A stretch of 19,522 nt of DNA from Lachnospiraceae bacterium (GTDB taxonomy: Bacteria > Bacillota > Clostridia > Lachnospirales > Lachnospiraceae): assembly GCA_900769175.1 (NCBI GenBank), contig CAAGFP010000170.1, forward strand, positions 1 through 19,522. The letters are read 5' to 3'. The stretch's first letter is position 1, and each line of letters begins with the position of its first letter. This document shows positions 7,456 to 15,549 of this stretch, piece by piece. The translations under genes and the position numbers were made by a program. Below the pieces are notes generated by a model. The model searched no databases and had not been told where the DNA came from. It saw only the letters and a program-made list of their open reading frames with translations.

Positions 7456-9102
7456 TTATCCTGCATAGAATAAATTATCGAAGCAGTCATATTCGGACAT
7501 TCCGTTTACCGTATAATTCCATCCGTCATTACTCTTTTCTGCAGTGATACGAACATAGCCATAACCTTCGACATAGGTATCCAGAATCCGTTCGCCATCT
7601 GTACGAATGAACTTAAATTCCGAACCGGCCGGAATCATAATCTTTCCGTTTGTCTGATTGGTATCCAGGTCCACGCCTTCCAATTCAAGGTCAATCTTGG
7701 ATTTCAATTTATAGGTACTATTGGAACATAAAGAAGAAACCGTATACATATCTTCTAAATAATTCAGATTTCCGTTCGCATCCAGGCTACATCTTATGTA
7801 AACCGAATAGGTGCCAAGCAGATCTTTTCTTGTCTCGTACTGGAAGGAATTCGGATTTGCCATATCTGAAATATCACCATAAATGGTATTTACGAGTGAA
7901 AGGCTTCCATCGCTTGCGACTTCATACATATAATTGATGGAATAATCATTCTCAACCTGTGTATCGAAAATGAGATATGATTTTCCGTCCATATGAAGGA
8001 CATTCGCCTTAATCGTGAATCCGTAAACGTCCAAAATTTCTGTTTCCTTACCATTAATCGTAACGCTTTCCACTTCGTAATTGTAATCCGTTTCAAACAT
8101 GGAAATCGTGATGGTATCTTTATTCCCGATAATAGCTGCTTCGCAGGGAGCATCATTATAAAAAGGTAACGCATAACAATAATCCTCAGGAAGAGTTGCA
8201 TACTGCGGATTCATATAAGAAGCATAGTCTGCATACGGGAAGTCTACCGTAATCATTCCGTATACATAGGCTGCAATTTCATAAGGGTTAAATACAAACT
8301 GAACTCCCCTGTTTGTAACGAGCATGTTAAGAGAATAATGATATACGGAACCATCATATTCGTTGGTCTCGTCTGTTTCCGTAACTTCTTTTCGGACCGT
8401 TTCGCGTAAATCAAAGAACTCTTCGTTTGCTTCCGGATATTGTTTCAGAATGTTTTCAACAATCAGTTCTTCCATCTCAGCATCCGTACAGTTGAAAAAA
8501 TCCTTCCAATTTAATTTCTTACCGGTCGTTGCATCATAACTGTATCCGGCAGCACAATAATATCCGTGTGCACCGCCGGAAAAGGATTCTTCAAAAATCT
8601 GGTAAGAAAAAACAGCATTGTCTGATCTCAATACGGTCGTTTTTTCACTATAATACAAGGAGCCGTAATCATAACCTTCTGCATACATACTGATGGCATC
8701 TTCTGCCTGCTGTTCATGGTATTCGAATGCTCCTGCTTCAATTTTAGAATGTTCATCGTTTACAGCCAGGGCAAGCGGCGAATCTCCTTTTATACGCAAT
8801 GAATCATAATTTGTATATTCTACATACTGATCCGTATTCGTATCATAAGTATCATAGTACAAAGTATCAATGGAGTATTCGATCACCGACTCCTTAGATT
8901 TCTCTTCTGTTGTCTCTTCGCTGGGTACTTCAGATTCTGTTTCTTCCGAAATATCTTCCGCATAGGAAGGAGATTCCGGTATATCTTTTGTTGCCTCCAC
9001 ATCATTTAATGCAGAAATTACTGCCTTTGCAAGTTTACTGCAACCGGTAAAGGTTGAAAGTATTACGACAAGGAGCAGAATCGCTATCACACGTTTTTTC
9101 AT
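7456..9102 (-). CDS. Lipoprotein with a DUF3298-type domain
   Basis: This is probably a surface lipoprotein of unknown function. Residues 1-20 form a signal peptide and FTGC (18-21) is the lipobox. A Glu/Ser/Thr-rich linker follows to about residue 75. The middle region resembles the DUF4163/DUF3298 pair found in RsiV- and PdaC-like proteins: SYQIFEESFSGGAHGYY, then DATTGKKLNWKDFF, then FVFNPYEIAAYVYGMITVDFPY. The roughly 230 C-terminal residues are strand-rich and not recognised. No deacetylase catalytic domain is present. The gene has a promoter that overlaps the stop of the aminopeptidase gene upstream, and lies 110 bases ahead of purE, so it may be independent of the purine genes. Confidence 0.8.
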   Translation of the reverse strand: MKKRVIAILLLVVILSTFTGCSKLAKAVISALNDVEATKDIPESPSYAEDISEETESEVPSEETTEEKSKESVIEYSIDTLYYDTYDTNTDQYVEYTNYDSLRIKGDSPLALAVNDEHSKIEAGAFEYHEQQAEDAISMYAEGYDYGSLYYSEKTTVLRSDNAVFSYQIFEESFSGGAHGYYCAAGYSYDATTGKKLNWKDFFNCTDAEMEELIVENILKQYPEANEEFFDLRETVRKEVTETDETNEYDGSVYHYSLNMLVTNRGVQFVFNPYEIAAYVYGMITVDFPYADYASYMNPQYATLPEDYCYALPFYNDAPCEAAIIGNKDTITISMFETDYNYEVESVTINGKETEILDVYGFTIKANVLHMDGKSYLIFDTQVENDYSINYMYEVASDGSLSLVNTIYGDISDMANPNSFQYETRKDLLGTYSVYIRCSLDANGNLNYLEDMYTVSSLCSNSTYKLKSKIDLELEGVDLDTNQTNGKIMIPAGSEFKFIRTDGERILDTYVEGYGYVRITAEKSNDGWNYTVNGMSEYDCFDNLFYAG

Positions 9103-9161
9103 ATCTTTCCTCTTTTCCTTTTATCTATTATTGTCTTTCAATAACACAAAAAATCATTTTT

Positions 9162-9191
9162 ATTCTACTACTATATGGTTTACTACGTCAA
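9162..9191 (-). promoter_or_regulatory. Candidate promoter of the DUF3298-type lipoprotein
   Basis: TTGACG (9191-9186) and TAGAAT (9167-9162) are 18 bases apart on the minus strand. The -35 box overlaps the TGA stop of the preceding aminopeptidase gene (9190-9188). The leader to the ATG is about 55 bases. Confidence 0.55.
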
Positions 9192-11227
9192 GAAAAAGCA
9201 CGATTTAATTCTTCCGTCCCCGGCAGAGCGAACCGTCCGTCTTTTAGAATGCATATTTTATTCCCATCTTTACAAATTCCTTCAATCAGTCCCAGTTCGT
9301 CATAGGGGATGGTAATATCCGTATGACAATAAAAATATGCTTTCGAAGGATCCGACTTTCTCAAAAGGGAATACTCATTCTCTTTTGCAATCATCTCTTT
9401 TTGATTGAAGTTAAATACCCTCACCTCTTCTTCATGAGAATAACAGCTGTCTCCCATGGCAAAATGCGGTCCCGTTTTTTCAGCAATTAAAATAGGAAGA
9501 AGGGCTTCAATTCCGTATTTTCTCGCCATGACATAAGCGGTTGTATTCGTTCCGATTGCAAACTCTCCCATCGGGAGCGTCTTATGATGAAATAAAAGAT
9601 TCTCCTCAATGAAAGCTTTTCCGTTTTCGTTCTCACAGGAATAATCCGTAATCACACCATCTTTAAAAGTAAGCATTAAATTTCTGTATTCGAGTTCATT
9701 TAAAAATACCCGTGATACGTGCAGCACTCCGTTCGTGCCTTTTAACTTCGGTGTCGTAAACACTTCCCCTGCCGGAATATTAACGTCCGCAACACAGTTT
9801 TCAAATTTCGTTTCCGTTTCCGGATTGGTAATCTCCTGCAGAGCAACCGTTAAATCGGTTTTATTCTGATTGGCTCCTTGAATCCTTACGGATTCTGTTC
9901 CATCAAGCGCATCAATGATTGTTTGCTGAATCCGCTCATAAAGTGCGGGATCAAGCGTATTGATTTTTACTACCTCTTTGAAAATTTCCGGAAAGTCCTT
10001 TCCGATAGCGGCCGTCGGAAAAGCAATGATGGTAAACGATCTTTCTTCCTGTTTGATATATTGATTGGTAATAGCGCCGGCTTTGGTGCGTTCCTCTACC
10101 ACCAGCGGCTGCTGCTTTTTATCATAACGGACGTTTTCTTCCTTTTCTTTTGGAATAAAAGTCGGTTCTCCGAACACTTCCATACATGCCGGTCCCGCCA
10201 GCCATGCAGCTTTTTGGCGATGCAATTCAAAGGCTTTTAAGAGACATTCAAGTTTTCTCGTAACCAGATGACCATCGAGCAGATATGCCATATCTTCCTT
10301 ATGGTCATAATCATATTGCGGATTGGCAATACTTCCGTAAAAACCGATTTTATTCACGCCGGTTCTTGTAAAAATATCCATCCCCGCCCTGTATATAACA
10401 GGCTTTAATCCTTTCGTCTCAAACTTCTCGATTGCTCGTTTAATGATTCGTTCAAAGCCTGCAACGTAACGGATGTTCACGGATTTCTTTCGTGATAAAT
10501 CTTTCTTTACAACTTCAAAACCATGAATGAAACCGGTTACATATGCATCCGCAATCAAATCAATGGTTTCTTCATCCAGTGTTTGAATAAAGGAAGCCGT
10601 TTTTAATTCATTCTCCGAAATATATTCTCCGTACTGATAAAGATATCTTAAATCATTTAAGTCAGACTCCATTATAATTCTTGTGAAAAAATCATTCTCC
10701 CAGTCTGTCTGCATAGAAACCTTTCTTTCCATGGCAGGCTCGAAATAATCCGATACAAACCAGTATAAAATGTCCTTCAGCTCTTCCGGTTTCGGAGGCA
10801 TGTCATGTTCCGCAAAGGCAGTCTGAAAGCAGATAAAGACTTCTAAAAAAAGTTCCATACGAATTACGATTTCGTCAAGCTTTCCTTCATAAACGAATCC
10901 AATCAACGAGCGCAATTCCGAAGCAAGAATGCAAAGCGGTCTTCCGTATTCTTTTCCGAATTCGGCAACTGCCTTTTCGGGGTTTACATAACTATTTTCA
11001 TATGCATCCTTCATGATGTCACGATACATTTTATCATTTCGTTCTTTCAATTCTTCCAATGAATAATTTGCAATCGTTCCCTCTTTTAAAATACGCTCAT
11101 ATTCATCCGCCATTGCGATAATCCATCCGGAATAAACACAAAAATAGGGGCAAAAATCCTTTAGCCCCTCCTGATTTACATTTATTTCCCTGATTCGCTC
11201 CAATGATAGTTCATATCTTTCTTTCAT
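9188..11227 (-). CDS. M29-type aminopeptidase with an extra N-terminal domain
   Basis: This is probably a cytoplasmic metallo-aminopeptidase. The frame opens at 11242, but the Met at 11227 has AGGAG seven bases ahead and is preferred, giving 679 residues. M29 enzymes usually have about 410 residues; here the M29 part spans roughly 270-679. The six expected metal or catalytic positions are present: Glu488 (IPAGEVFTTP), Glu555 (MGEFAIGTN), His588 (GPHFAMGD), Tyr596 (SCYSH), His635 and Asp637 (CHTDIT), so activity is likely. The first 260 residues are helix-rich, include DMPPKPEELKDILYWFVSDY, and were not recognised. No signal peptide is seen. The gene follows pyrE and a small membrane protein by 84 bases and could be in the same transcript. 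Confidence 0.85.
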   Translation of the reverse strand: MKERYELSLERIREINVNQEGLKDFCPYFCVYSGWIIAMADEYERILKEGTIANYSLEELKERNDKMYRDIMKDAYENSYVNPEKAVAEFGKEYGRPLCILASELRSLIGFVYEGKLDEIVIRMELFLEVFICFQTAFAEHDMPPKPEELKDILYWFVSDYFEPAMERKVSMQTDWENDFFTRIIMESDLNDLRYLYQYGEYISENELKTASFIQTLDEETIDLIADAYVTGFIHGFEVVKKDLSRKKSVNIRYVAGFERIIKRAIEKFETKGLKPVIYRAGMDIFTRTGVNKIGFYGSIANPQYDYDHKEDMAYLLDGHLVTRKLECLLKAFELHRQKAAWLAGPACMEVFGEPTFIPKEKEENVRYDKKQQPLVVEERTKAGAITNQYIKQEERSFTIIAFPTAAIGKDFPEIFKEVVKINTLDPALYERIQQTIIDALDGTESVRIQGANQNKTDLTVALQEITNPETETKFENCVADVNIPAGEVFTTPKLKGTNGVLHVSRVFLNELEYRNLMLTFKDGVITDYSCENENGKAFIEENLLFHHKTLPMGEFAIGTNTTAYVMARKYGIEALLPILIAEKTGPHFAMGDSCYSHEEEVRVFNFNQKEMIAKENEYSLLRKSDPSKAYFYCHTDITIPYDELGLIEGICKDGNKICILKDGRFALPGTEELNRAFS

Positions 11228-11311
11228 TCTGTCTCCTAACATAACGGTTCCATCCCTTCCCGGCTTTGGTAAACGAACTGCAGATACATATTCCCAAATG
11301 ATATTTCATTA

Positions 11312-11638
11312 CTACATTTCCATAATTCCGAGTCCGAGAATATACATAATAAAGAACAAATTCAATACATTAATCCCCATTCCCAGATATGCAAAAATAT
11401 AAAACATATCTTTTTCCAGCCTGGAACGGACTGCCAGCACAAGCCCCGCAACCGAAAGCATAAGGGAGCCGATTGTGGTAAACCCGTATCCAATCGGGGC
11501 ATCGCCTCCCCTTTTAAAAGAGAGAAAAATTGCAGTGCAAAGTGCAACCAATGCGATGACACCGAATGCGGTTGAGGTAATACTCACCGGGGATATTTTT
11601 TTATTCGTAAAAATGTATTGTCTTTTTCGATTCTTCAT
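11312..11638 (-). CDS. Small membrane protein, DUF6142-like
   Basis: A 108-residue protein with three clear hydrophobic helices (about residues 21-41, 50-70 and 78-102) and a positively charged N-terminus (MKNRKRQYIFTNKKISP), so the N-terminus is probably inside. It resembles a family of small Clostridia membrane proteins I recall as DUF6142, but that match is from memory and the function is unknown. The ATG lies two bases after the pyrE stop and has no strong ribosome site of its own, so its translation probably depends on ribosomes finishing pyrE. Confidence 0.75.
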   Translation of the reverse strand: MKNRKRQYIFTNKKISPVSITSTAFGVIALVALCTAIFLSFKRGGDAPIGYGFTTIGSLMLSVAGLVLAVRSRLEKDMFYIFAYLGMGINVLNLFFIMYILGLGIMEM

Positions 11639-11640
11639 TC

Positions 11641-12318
11641 TTATTTTACACCATACTGCTCATAGTATGCATCAATGGAAGCTTTCAGTGTATCATCAAT
11701 TAACACGGCTCCCTTATATTCTTTATTATATAAGTGTTCAACCACTTCTTTCATGGAAACAATGGCTCTGGCTTCAAAACCATAACGTTCTTTAATCTCG
11801 TCCAGTGCGCTCACCTTTCCCTGAAGTCCGACTTCACAACGGTTTAAGGAAACCATCAGACCTTTGATTTCAACATTTCCCTGAGCCTTAATAATCGGGA
11901 AGGTTTCTTCGATGGATTTTCCGGATGTGGTTACGTCTTCAATGATTACAACCTTATCGTTGTCCTTAATTTTACTTCCGAGCAAAATTCCGGCATCGCC
12001 ATGGTCTTTTTCTTCCTTGCGGTTTGAACAATAACGGATTTCTTTTCCGAATAATTCCGCATATGCAATGGTCGTTGCTACGGAAAGGGGAATTCCCTTA
12101 TACGCAGGTCCGAATAACACATCAAAATCATCTCCGAAATTATCATGAATCGCCTTTGCATAATATCTGCCAAGCTGCATCAGCTGAGAACCCGTAACGT
12201 ATGCTCCCGCATTCATGAAAAAGGGGGATTTTCTTCCGCTTTTTAAAGTAAAATCTCCGAATTTCAATACATTACAGTCCACCATAAATTCAATAAATTC
12301 CTGCTTGTAGCTTTCCAT
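11641..12318 (-). CDS. pyrE: Orotate phosphoribosyltransferase
   Basis: It attaches orotate to PRPP to form OMP, the fifth step of UMP synthesis. The 225-residue protein has FTLKSGRKSPFFMNAG near the N-terminus, the flexible catalytic loop segment NRKEEKDHG, and the PRPP motif VVIIEDVTTSGKS near residue 125. AGGAGG precedes the ATG with good spacing. The gene's normal pathway partner pyrF is about 3.7 kb upstream, on the other side of the FRG, YkgJ and padR genes. pyrE has its own likely promoter immediately after a repeated hairpin. Confidence 0.97.
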   Translation of the reverse strand: MESYKQEFIEFMVDCNVLKFGDFTLKSGRKSPFFMNAGAYVTGSQLMQLGRYYAKAIHDNFGDDFDVLFGPAYKGIPLSVATTIAYAELFGKEIRYCSNRKEEKDHGDAGILLGSKIKDNDKVVIIEDVTTSGKSIEETFPIIKAQGNVEIKGLMVSLNRCEVGLQGKVSALDEIKERYGFEARAIVSMKEVVEHLYNKEYKGAVLIDDTLKASIDAYYEQYGVK

Positions 12319-12357
12319 TTCGTTTCATCCTCCTAAATCATACCTAATATCTCTCCC

Positions 12358-12386
12358 ATGCTACCATAAAACCTGAAAATATTCAA
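12358..12386 (-). promoter_or_regulatory. Candidate pyrE promoter
   Basis: TTGAAT (12386-12381) and TAGCAT (12363-12358) are 17 bases apart on the minus strand, with about 40 bases of leader to the pyrE start. The -35 box begins one base after the GGGGACGC hairpin. No PyrR-type attenuator fold was found in the short leader. Confidence 0.5.
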
Positions 12387-12387
12387 T

Positions 12388-12420
12388 GGGGACGCTTCTT
12401 TTGTCACACGGTGCGTCCCC
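12388..12420. repeat. Repeated hairpin, copy 1
   Basis: GGGGACGC (12388-12395) and GCGTCCCC (12413-12420) form a perfect eight-base stem around a 17-base loop that contains TTCTTTTGTCAC. The end of the FRG gene lies inside it: the FRG stop codon is at 12404-12406. The stem and loop sequence recurs in the opposite orientation at 13230-13256. Short palindromes of this kind resemble REP elements mobilised by Y1-type transposases, but no transposase is in the window. Confidence 0.8.
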
Positions 12421-13213
12421 CCTGTACCACCTCCGCAATTTCGCTGCAAACCATATCCGCATTATCAAGAAATAACAGTTCACGGCTTACTCCAAGAAGC
12501 CGTAAATCTCTTCGAATCTGTTTCTTTGCTTTCGCCGGAACGATAATTCGTAACAAAACCGGCTCTTTTTCTTTTGAAATCGGCCGGATTTCATCAATTA
12601 GGCGAATTCCGTTTTCCTCTTCTGTTAATGCATTCGAGAATAAAATATATCGCCCGCCCTGAATATTCTGCCTTAAGCTGTAACTTGGTGCATATACAAA
12701 CCGGATTTTATTTTCTTTTAGTTTACATAATTCATCTTCCGTGAATTCATGTCCCCTTTGATAGGTTTCGCAGATACTGTTAACAAGCAAAACATTTACA
12801 TCCGCCATCTCATTACTCTTAAATACAATCACTTCACCATCCAAGTCATAGGTATATCTGTTATCATGGCAGGCGAAATATAATCCGACCAATGCGTTTT
12901 CGGATACATCCAGAAGTCTTGTCGGAATTCCGTGGTGCTGGAGCAGCGCCAGCAATTCAAGCGGTTCGAGGTCCTTTCTAAACACGGTAGGCAGCTTGTA
13001 TTTCGCCATCTCAATCATTTTCCGTTCATCCTCAAGCAGTGAATTCCCCTCTCTCGTTTTTCTGCCAAGAGACGGAATCAATTCGTTGTCCTTATCCGCC
13101 TGACCGCGAAATAATAGAACATCTCCTTTTTGACCATTCTTTTTCATTTCCAGATTTTTCTCACAAACAAGCCCTACATATTCCGCAACACTTTGAATGA
13201 TTCTGCTTTCCAT
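12404..13213 (-). CDS. FRG-domain protein
   Basis: A 269-residue protein of the FRG family, named for the Phe-Arg-Gly motif seen here as LLFRGQADKDNELIPSLGR (FRG at residues 35-37). The second conserved block, LLALLQHHGIPTRLLDVSENALVGLYFAC, is around residues 90-120. FRG domains occur alone or fused to toxin-like domains in accessory and defence-rich regions, but their activity is not settled. There is no signal peptide or membrane helix. Its ribosome site AAGGAGG lies directly after repeat copy 2, and its last residues (GGRTV) are encoded within repeat copy 1, so both ends of the gene abut these hairpins. The first 40 bases overlap the end of the YkgJ-like gene in another frame. Confidence 0.85.
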   Translation of the reverse strand: MESRIIQSVAEYVGLVCEKNLEMKKNGQKGDVLLFRGQADKDNELIPSLGRKTREGNSLLEDERKMIEMAKYKLPTVFRKDLEPLELLALLQHHGIPTRLLDVSENALVGLYFACHDNRYTYDLDGEVIVFKSNEMADVNVLLVNSICETYQRGHEFTEDELCKLKENKIRFVYAPSYSLRQNIQGGRYILFSNALTEEENGIRLIDEIRPISKEKEPVLLRIIVPAKAKKQIRRDLRLLGVSRELLFLDNADMVCSEIAEVVQGGRTV

Positions 13214-13923
13214 TTGTTTCTCCCTCCTTGGGGACGCGTGACAAAAGAAGCGTCCCTCTGTGCAAATTGTTCATAAAATGAGGCATTTCCATCGTATGGG
13301 TTTACATAAAATATCTCCAAAAACATAAGATTCAGTTTCGATATTTTTTCATGAATCAATTCCATCTCTTTTGTCTGTTCCGCTTCTGACTGATAATCCG
13401 ATATGATTGTTTCAAGGTTAGATATTATTTTATGCCATTCTAAAATATAAGCTTCGTATTCCGGCAGTTTTGGAATCGAAAGCCAGTCCTTGATTTTTAT
13501 TTTACTCTTATTCGGATATGTGCATTCATTTACTTGATAAAAGTAATAAAATGAATCCTCCTCATAGGCTCTTCCCAAAGGAAACAACCGACAGAATCCG
13601 GGACGGAAATCATGAATGCTGCATCTGTTCGATTCATTCAAAAATGTGCAGGCTTCATTTTCCCCGGAAAGTAAAAGATGAGGAACAATCACGCCTTTTG
13701 AAACATGAAGGGCAATCCGCTTTTGCGCAATAAGGGATGAAAAATCACAATTTAAGCCTTTTTGCAAATTGTAAATATCATAAGGATCCAGCACAATGGA
13801 ATCCCCCATTCCTTTACAACAGGCAGAACATCCTTTGCAATCGTTACAGTTTATTTTCACACAATCCTGTGCATGATATTTTTTTCCGTCTGAAATTTGA
13901 GACAAATCTGCTTCTCTGCTCAT
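13174..13923 (-). CDS. YkgJ-type cysteine-cluster protein with an altered C-terminus
   Basis: A 249-residue protein of the Fe/Zn-binding cysteine-cluster group (CxxCxxCC family). Cysteines 21, 26, 29, 32, 35 and 36 form the N-terminal cluster with GCSACCKG, and further cysteines occur in ACTFL, RCSIHDFRPGFCRLFPLG and NECTYP, the typical second half of the motif. The function of the family is not well defined; metal binding and a role in protein or flagellin modification have been proposed. The last roughly 24 residues (from RDASFVTRPQGG onward) are translated through repeat copy 2 and then the start of the FRG gene in a different frame. They are probably an accidental tail added when the repeat arrived. 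Confidence 0.8.
   Translation of the reverse strand: MSREADLSQISDGKKYHAQDCVKINCNDCKGCSACCKGMGDSIVLDPYDIYNLQKGLNCDFSSLIAQKRIALHVSKGVIVPHLLLSGENEACTFLNESNRCSIHDFRPGFCRLFPLGRAYEEDSFYYFYQVNECTYPNKSKIKIKDWLSIPKLPEYEAYILEWHKIISNLETIISDYQSEAEQTKEMELIHEKISKLNLMFLEIFYVNPYDGNASFYEQFAQRDASFVTRPQGGRNKWKAESFKVLRNM
13230..13256. repeat. Repeated hairpin, copy 2 (inverted relative to copy 1)
   Basis: GGGACGC (13231-13237, preceded by a further G) and GCGTCCC (13250-13256) form a seven-base stem with a 12-base loop containing GACAAAAGAA. The reverse complement matches the GGGACGCTTCTTTTGTCAC of copy 1, so copies 1 and 2 point in opposite directions around the FRG gene. It lies inside the reading frame of the YkgJ-like gene and immediately before the FRG ribosome site, so it could also affect FRG translation. 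Confidence 0.8.
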
Positions 13924-14012
13924 TTTATGTAAACCTCATAAAATATTCTTTATTCATTCCTTATATCTCTTAATTGGTTTTCCGGTGCCAATCATTTCAA
14001 AATCTGTTACCA

Positions 14013-14025
14013 AGAAGCGTCCCTC
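14013..14025. repeat. Half copy of the GCGTCCC repeat, copy 3
   Basis: AGAAGCGTCCCTC (14013-14025) is identical to bases in copy 2, but the GGGACGC partner arm is missing. It lies in the 118-base gap between the DUF4097 gene and the YkgJ-like gene, which otherwise shows no clear promoter or terminator. It is best read as a decayed remnant. Confidence 0.55.
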
Positions 14026-14041
14026 AGTCACATTCTATTAT

Positions 14042-14959
14042 TTATTGTACATCAAAAGTATAATTAATTCCACCCGAATTAGCAGTTGCATTAATTGTTT
14101 TTTCACCCTTTCCGGTCAAACCATAAAGATTATTTCCGCCACTGTTTGTATGGGAGGTAATCGAATAAGCTTCAACAGAATCAACCAGACCGACATGAAT
14201 TCCGCCACTATTCGATTTCGTTGCAATTCCTTTTAACACCTCTACATGATTGATTCGGATTCCGCCGCTGTTTACGGAAGCATCAATGAAATTGGCGCGA
14301 ATAGAATCCCCATTGATTCCGCCACTGATTACGTCAATGGAAAGCGTTTCGTTTGTATAAATATCGGACAGTCTGACGCCACCGCTGTTTGATGAAATTG
14401 TAATATTATCTTCGCAGCTGATTTCATCAAGGGTCACGCTTCCGCTGTTAACACGAATTGAAATTTCTTTCTGAAAAGTAAGCTCATGCATCTCAAGCCC
14501 GCCACTTTCAATTTCAGCCAAAAGAGAACCGGCATATTCTTTCGGGATGTAAATATTGATTTCGTGTTCATTTTTACTGTTTCCGATCAAATCGTCAAGA
14601 CTAATCATATTGACAGAAATTCCGGCAATCTCATCATTCACATTACGAACTGTAACCGTATTCTCTTGTATATTCACCACAAAAATGGGATTGTTCTTAT
14701 CTTCCCAATAAGAAATTTTGATTTCAGATTCATCTGTCGGGCAAATATTTACATGACTTGCACTAAGGTCTATATCCATTTTTTCTGCTTCATCAAGGGA
14801 AATCGTATATTCCGATAAAATAAGCCTATTGTTTTTTGTACCGGCAGACGTATTTTTCGCTGAAAAGTTGAGCGCAACTCCCAGGCTGATTCCGATAAAA
14901 AACAATCCAGTTACAAATAAAAATGCGCAGACAATAATTAATTTTACTATTTTTTTCAT
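14042..14959 (-). CDS. DUF4097 beta-strand-repeat envelope protein
   Basis: This 305-residue protein probably sits outside the membrane, anchored by an N-terminal helix (about residues 5-32). The rest is a run of short strand repeats marked by SGG or SGS turns every 20 or so residues: ESGGLEM, NSGSVTL, NSGGVRL, ISGGING, NSGGIRI, NSGGIHV, NSGGNNL and NSGGINY, a likely beta-solenoid. No catalytic motif was seen. Its ATG overlaps the TGA of the HAAS gene (ATGA), so translation is coupled. In many Firmicutes this family follows a PadR regulator and a HAAS/DUF1700 protein, as here, and is thought to act in envelope sensing; that role is inferred from the neighbourhood. Confidence 0.9.
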   Translation of the reverse strand: MKKIVKLIIVCAFLFVTGLFFIGISLGVALNFSAKNTSAGTKNNRLILSEYTISLDEAEKMDIDLSASHVNICPTDESEIKISYWEDKNNPIFVVNIQENTVTVRNVNDEIAGISVNMISLDDLIGNSKNEHEINIYIPKEYAGSLLAEIESGGLEMHELTFQKEISIRVNSGSVTLDEISCEDNITISSNSGGVRLSDIYTNETLSIDVISGGINGDSIRANFIDASVNSGGIRINHVEVLKGIATKSNSGGIHVGLVDSVEAYSITSHTNSGGNNLYGLTGKGEKTINATANSGGINYTFDVQ

Positions 14960-15549
14960 TTCTTTTCTTTCTCCTTTTTCCCTGAAATATCCATTTTAAT
15001 CTGCTTGATACACCATTTCGTTCCAAGTACCAGACCTTTTCCGGAAAGGTAAGTAATTAATCCGAATAAAATAGCCAGTGAACCCGCAATCAATGTCACA
15101 CCAAAAGTAAAAATTGCATCCAAAAGGTTCCCGCTAAACAAACGAATCCAGACAAACGCAAAGGAAAAGAGGCTTGTAACTGCAAAGCTTAAGGCAACAC
15201 ATCCGAATGAGAAAACAATGGCCCAGATACTTATGTACATAGAGAAAATAACCGCTGCTACACTAATCCAGATTGGAAATCCAAGAATGATTAATACGAT
15301 TGCCCAAACCGGGAGTTTCTTTCCTTCGGTTTTTTCTTTTACTATGGTTTTTAAAGGAAGTTCTCCTTTAATCTGATTCACAATTTCTGATATTGGTCCT
15401 AAGGAAGCAATGGCTTCCGCTTCCGTCATTCCGTCTTCCACCCGGTCCTCAATTGCTTCATCATAGTATTCGATTGATTTCGATGTTTCTTCGACCGGAT
15501 ACATTTTTAATTCTTCTTTTAACTGATTTAAAAAATCCTGTTTATTCAT
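14956..15549 (-). CDS. HAAS (DUF1700) membrane protein
   Basis: A 197-residue protein with an N-terminal HAAS domain of about 65 residues (MNKQDFLNQLKEELKMYP, then YYDEAIEDRVEDGMTEAEAIASLG) in the cytoplasm and about four hydrophobic helices after residue 75. It ends with a Lys-rich tail (ISGKKEKEKK). HAAS proteins are encoded with PadR regulators and DUF4097 proteins, and this gene overlaps padR by eight bases and the DUF4097 gene by four. The context suggests the three products work together, with the HAAS protein linking the membrane to the regulator; that is inference. Confidence 0.9.
   Translation of the reverse strand: MNKQDFLNQLKEELKMYPVEETSKSIEYYDEAIEDRVEDGMTEAEAIASLGPISEIVNQIKGELPLKTIVKEKTEGKKLPVWAIVLIILGFPIWISVAAVIFSMYISIWAIVFSFGCVALSFAVTSLFSFAFVWIRLFSGNLLDAIFTFGVTLIAGSLAILFGLITYLSGKGLVLGTKWCIKQIKMDISGKKEKEKK

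Noticed and set aside
11228..11242. Upstream start for the M29-like aminopeptidase at 11242
   Set aside because: It lacks a well-placed ribosome site, while the Met at 11227 has AGGAG seven bases upstream.
12319..12357. PyrR-type attenuator before pyrE
   Set aside because: The leader is about 40 bases with no terminator or antiterminator fold.
12388..14025. A complete insertion sequence
   Set aside because: No transposase reading frame exists in the interval, and only short hairpins are shared, so it cannot be called an autonomous element.
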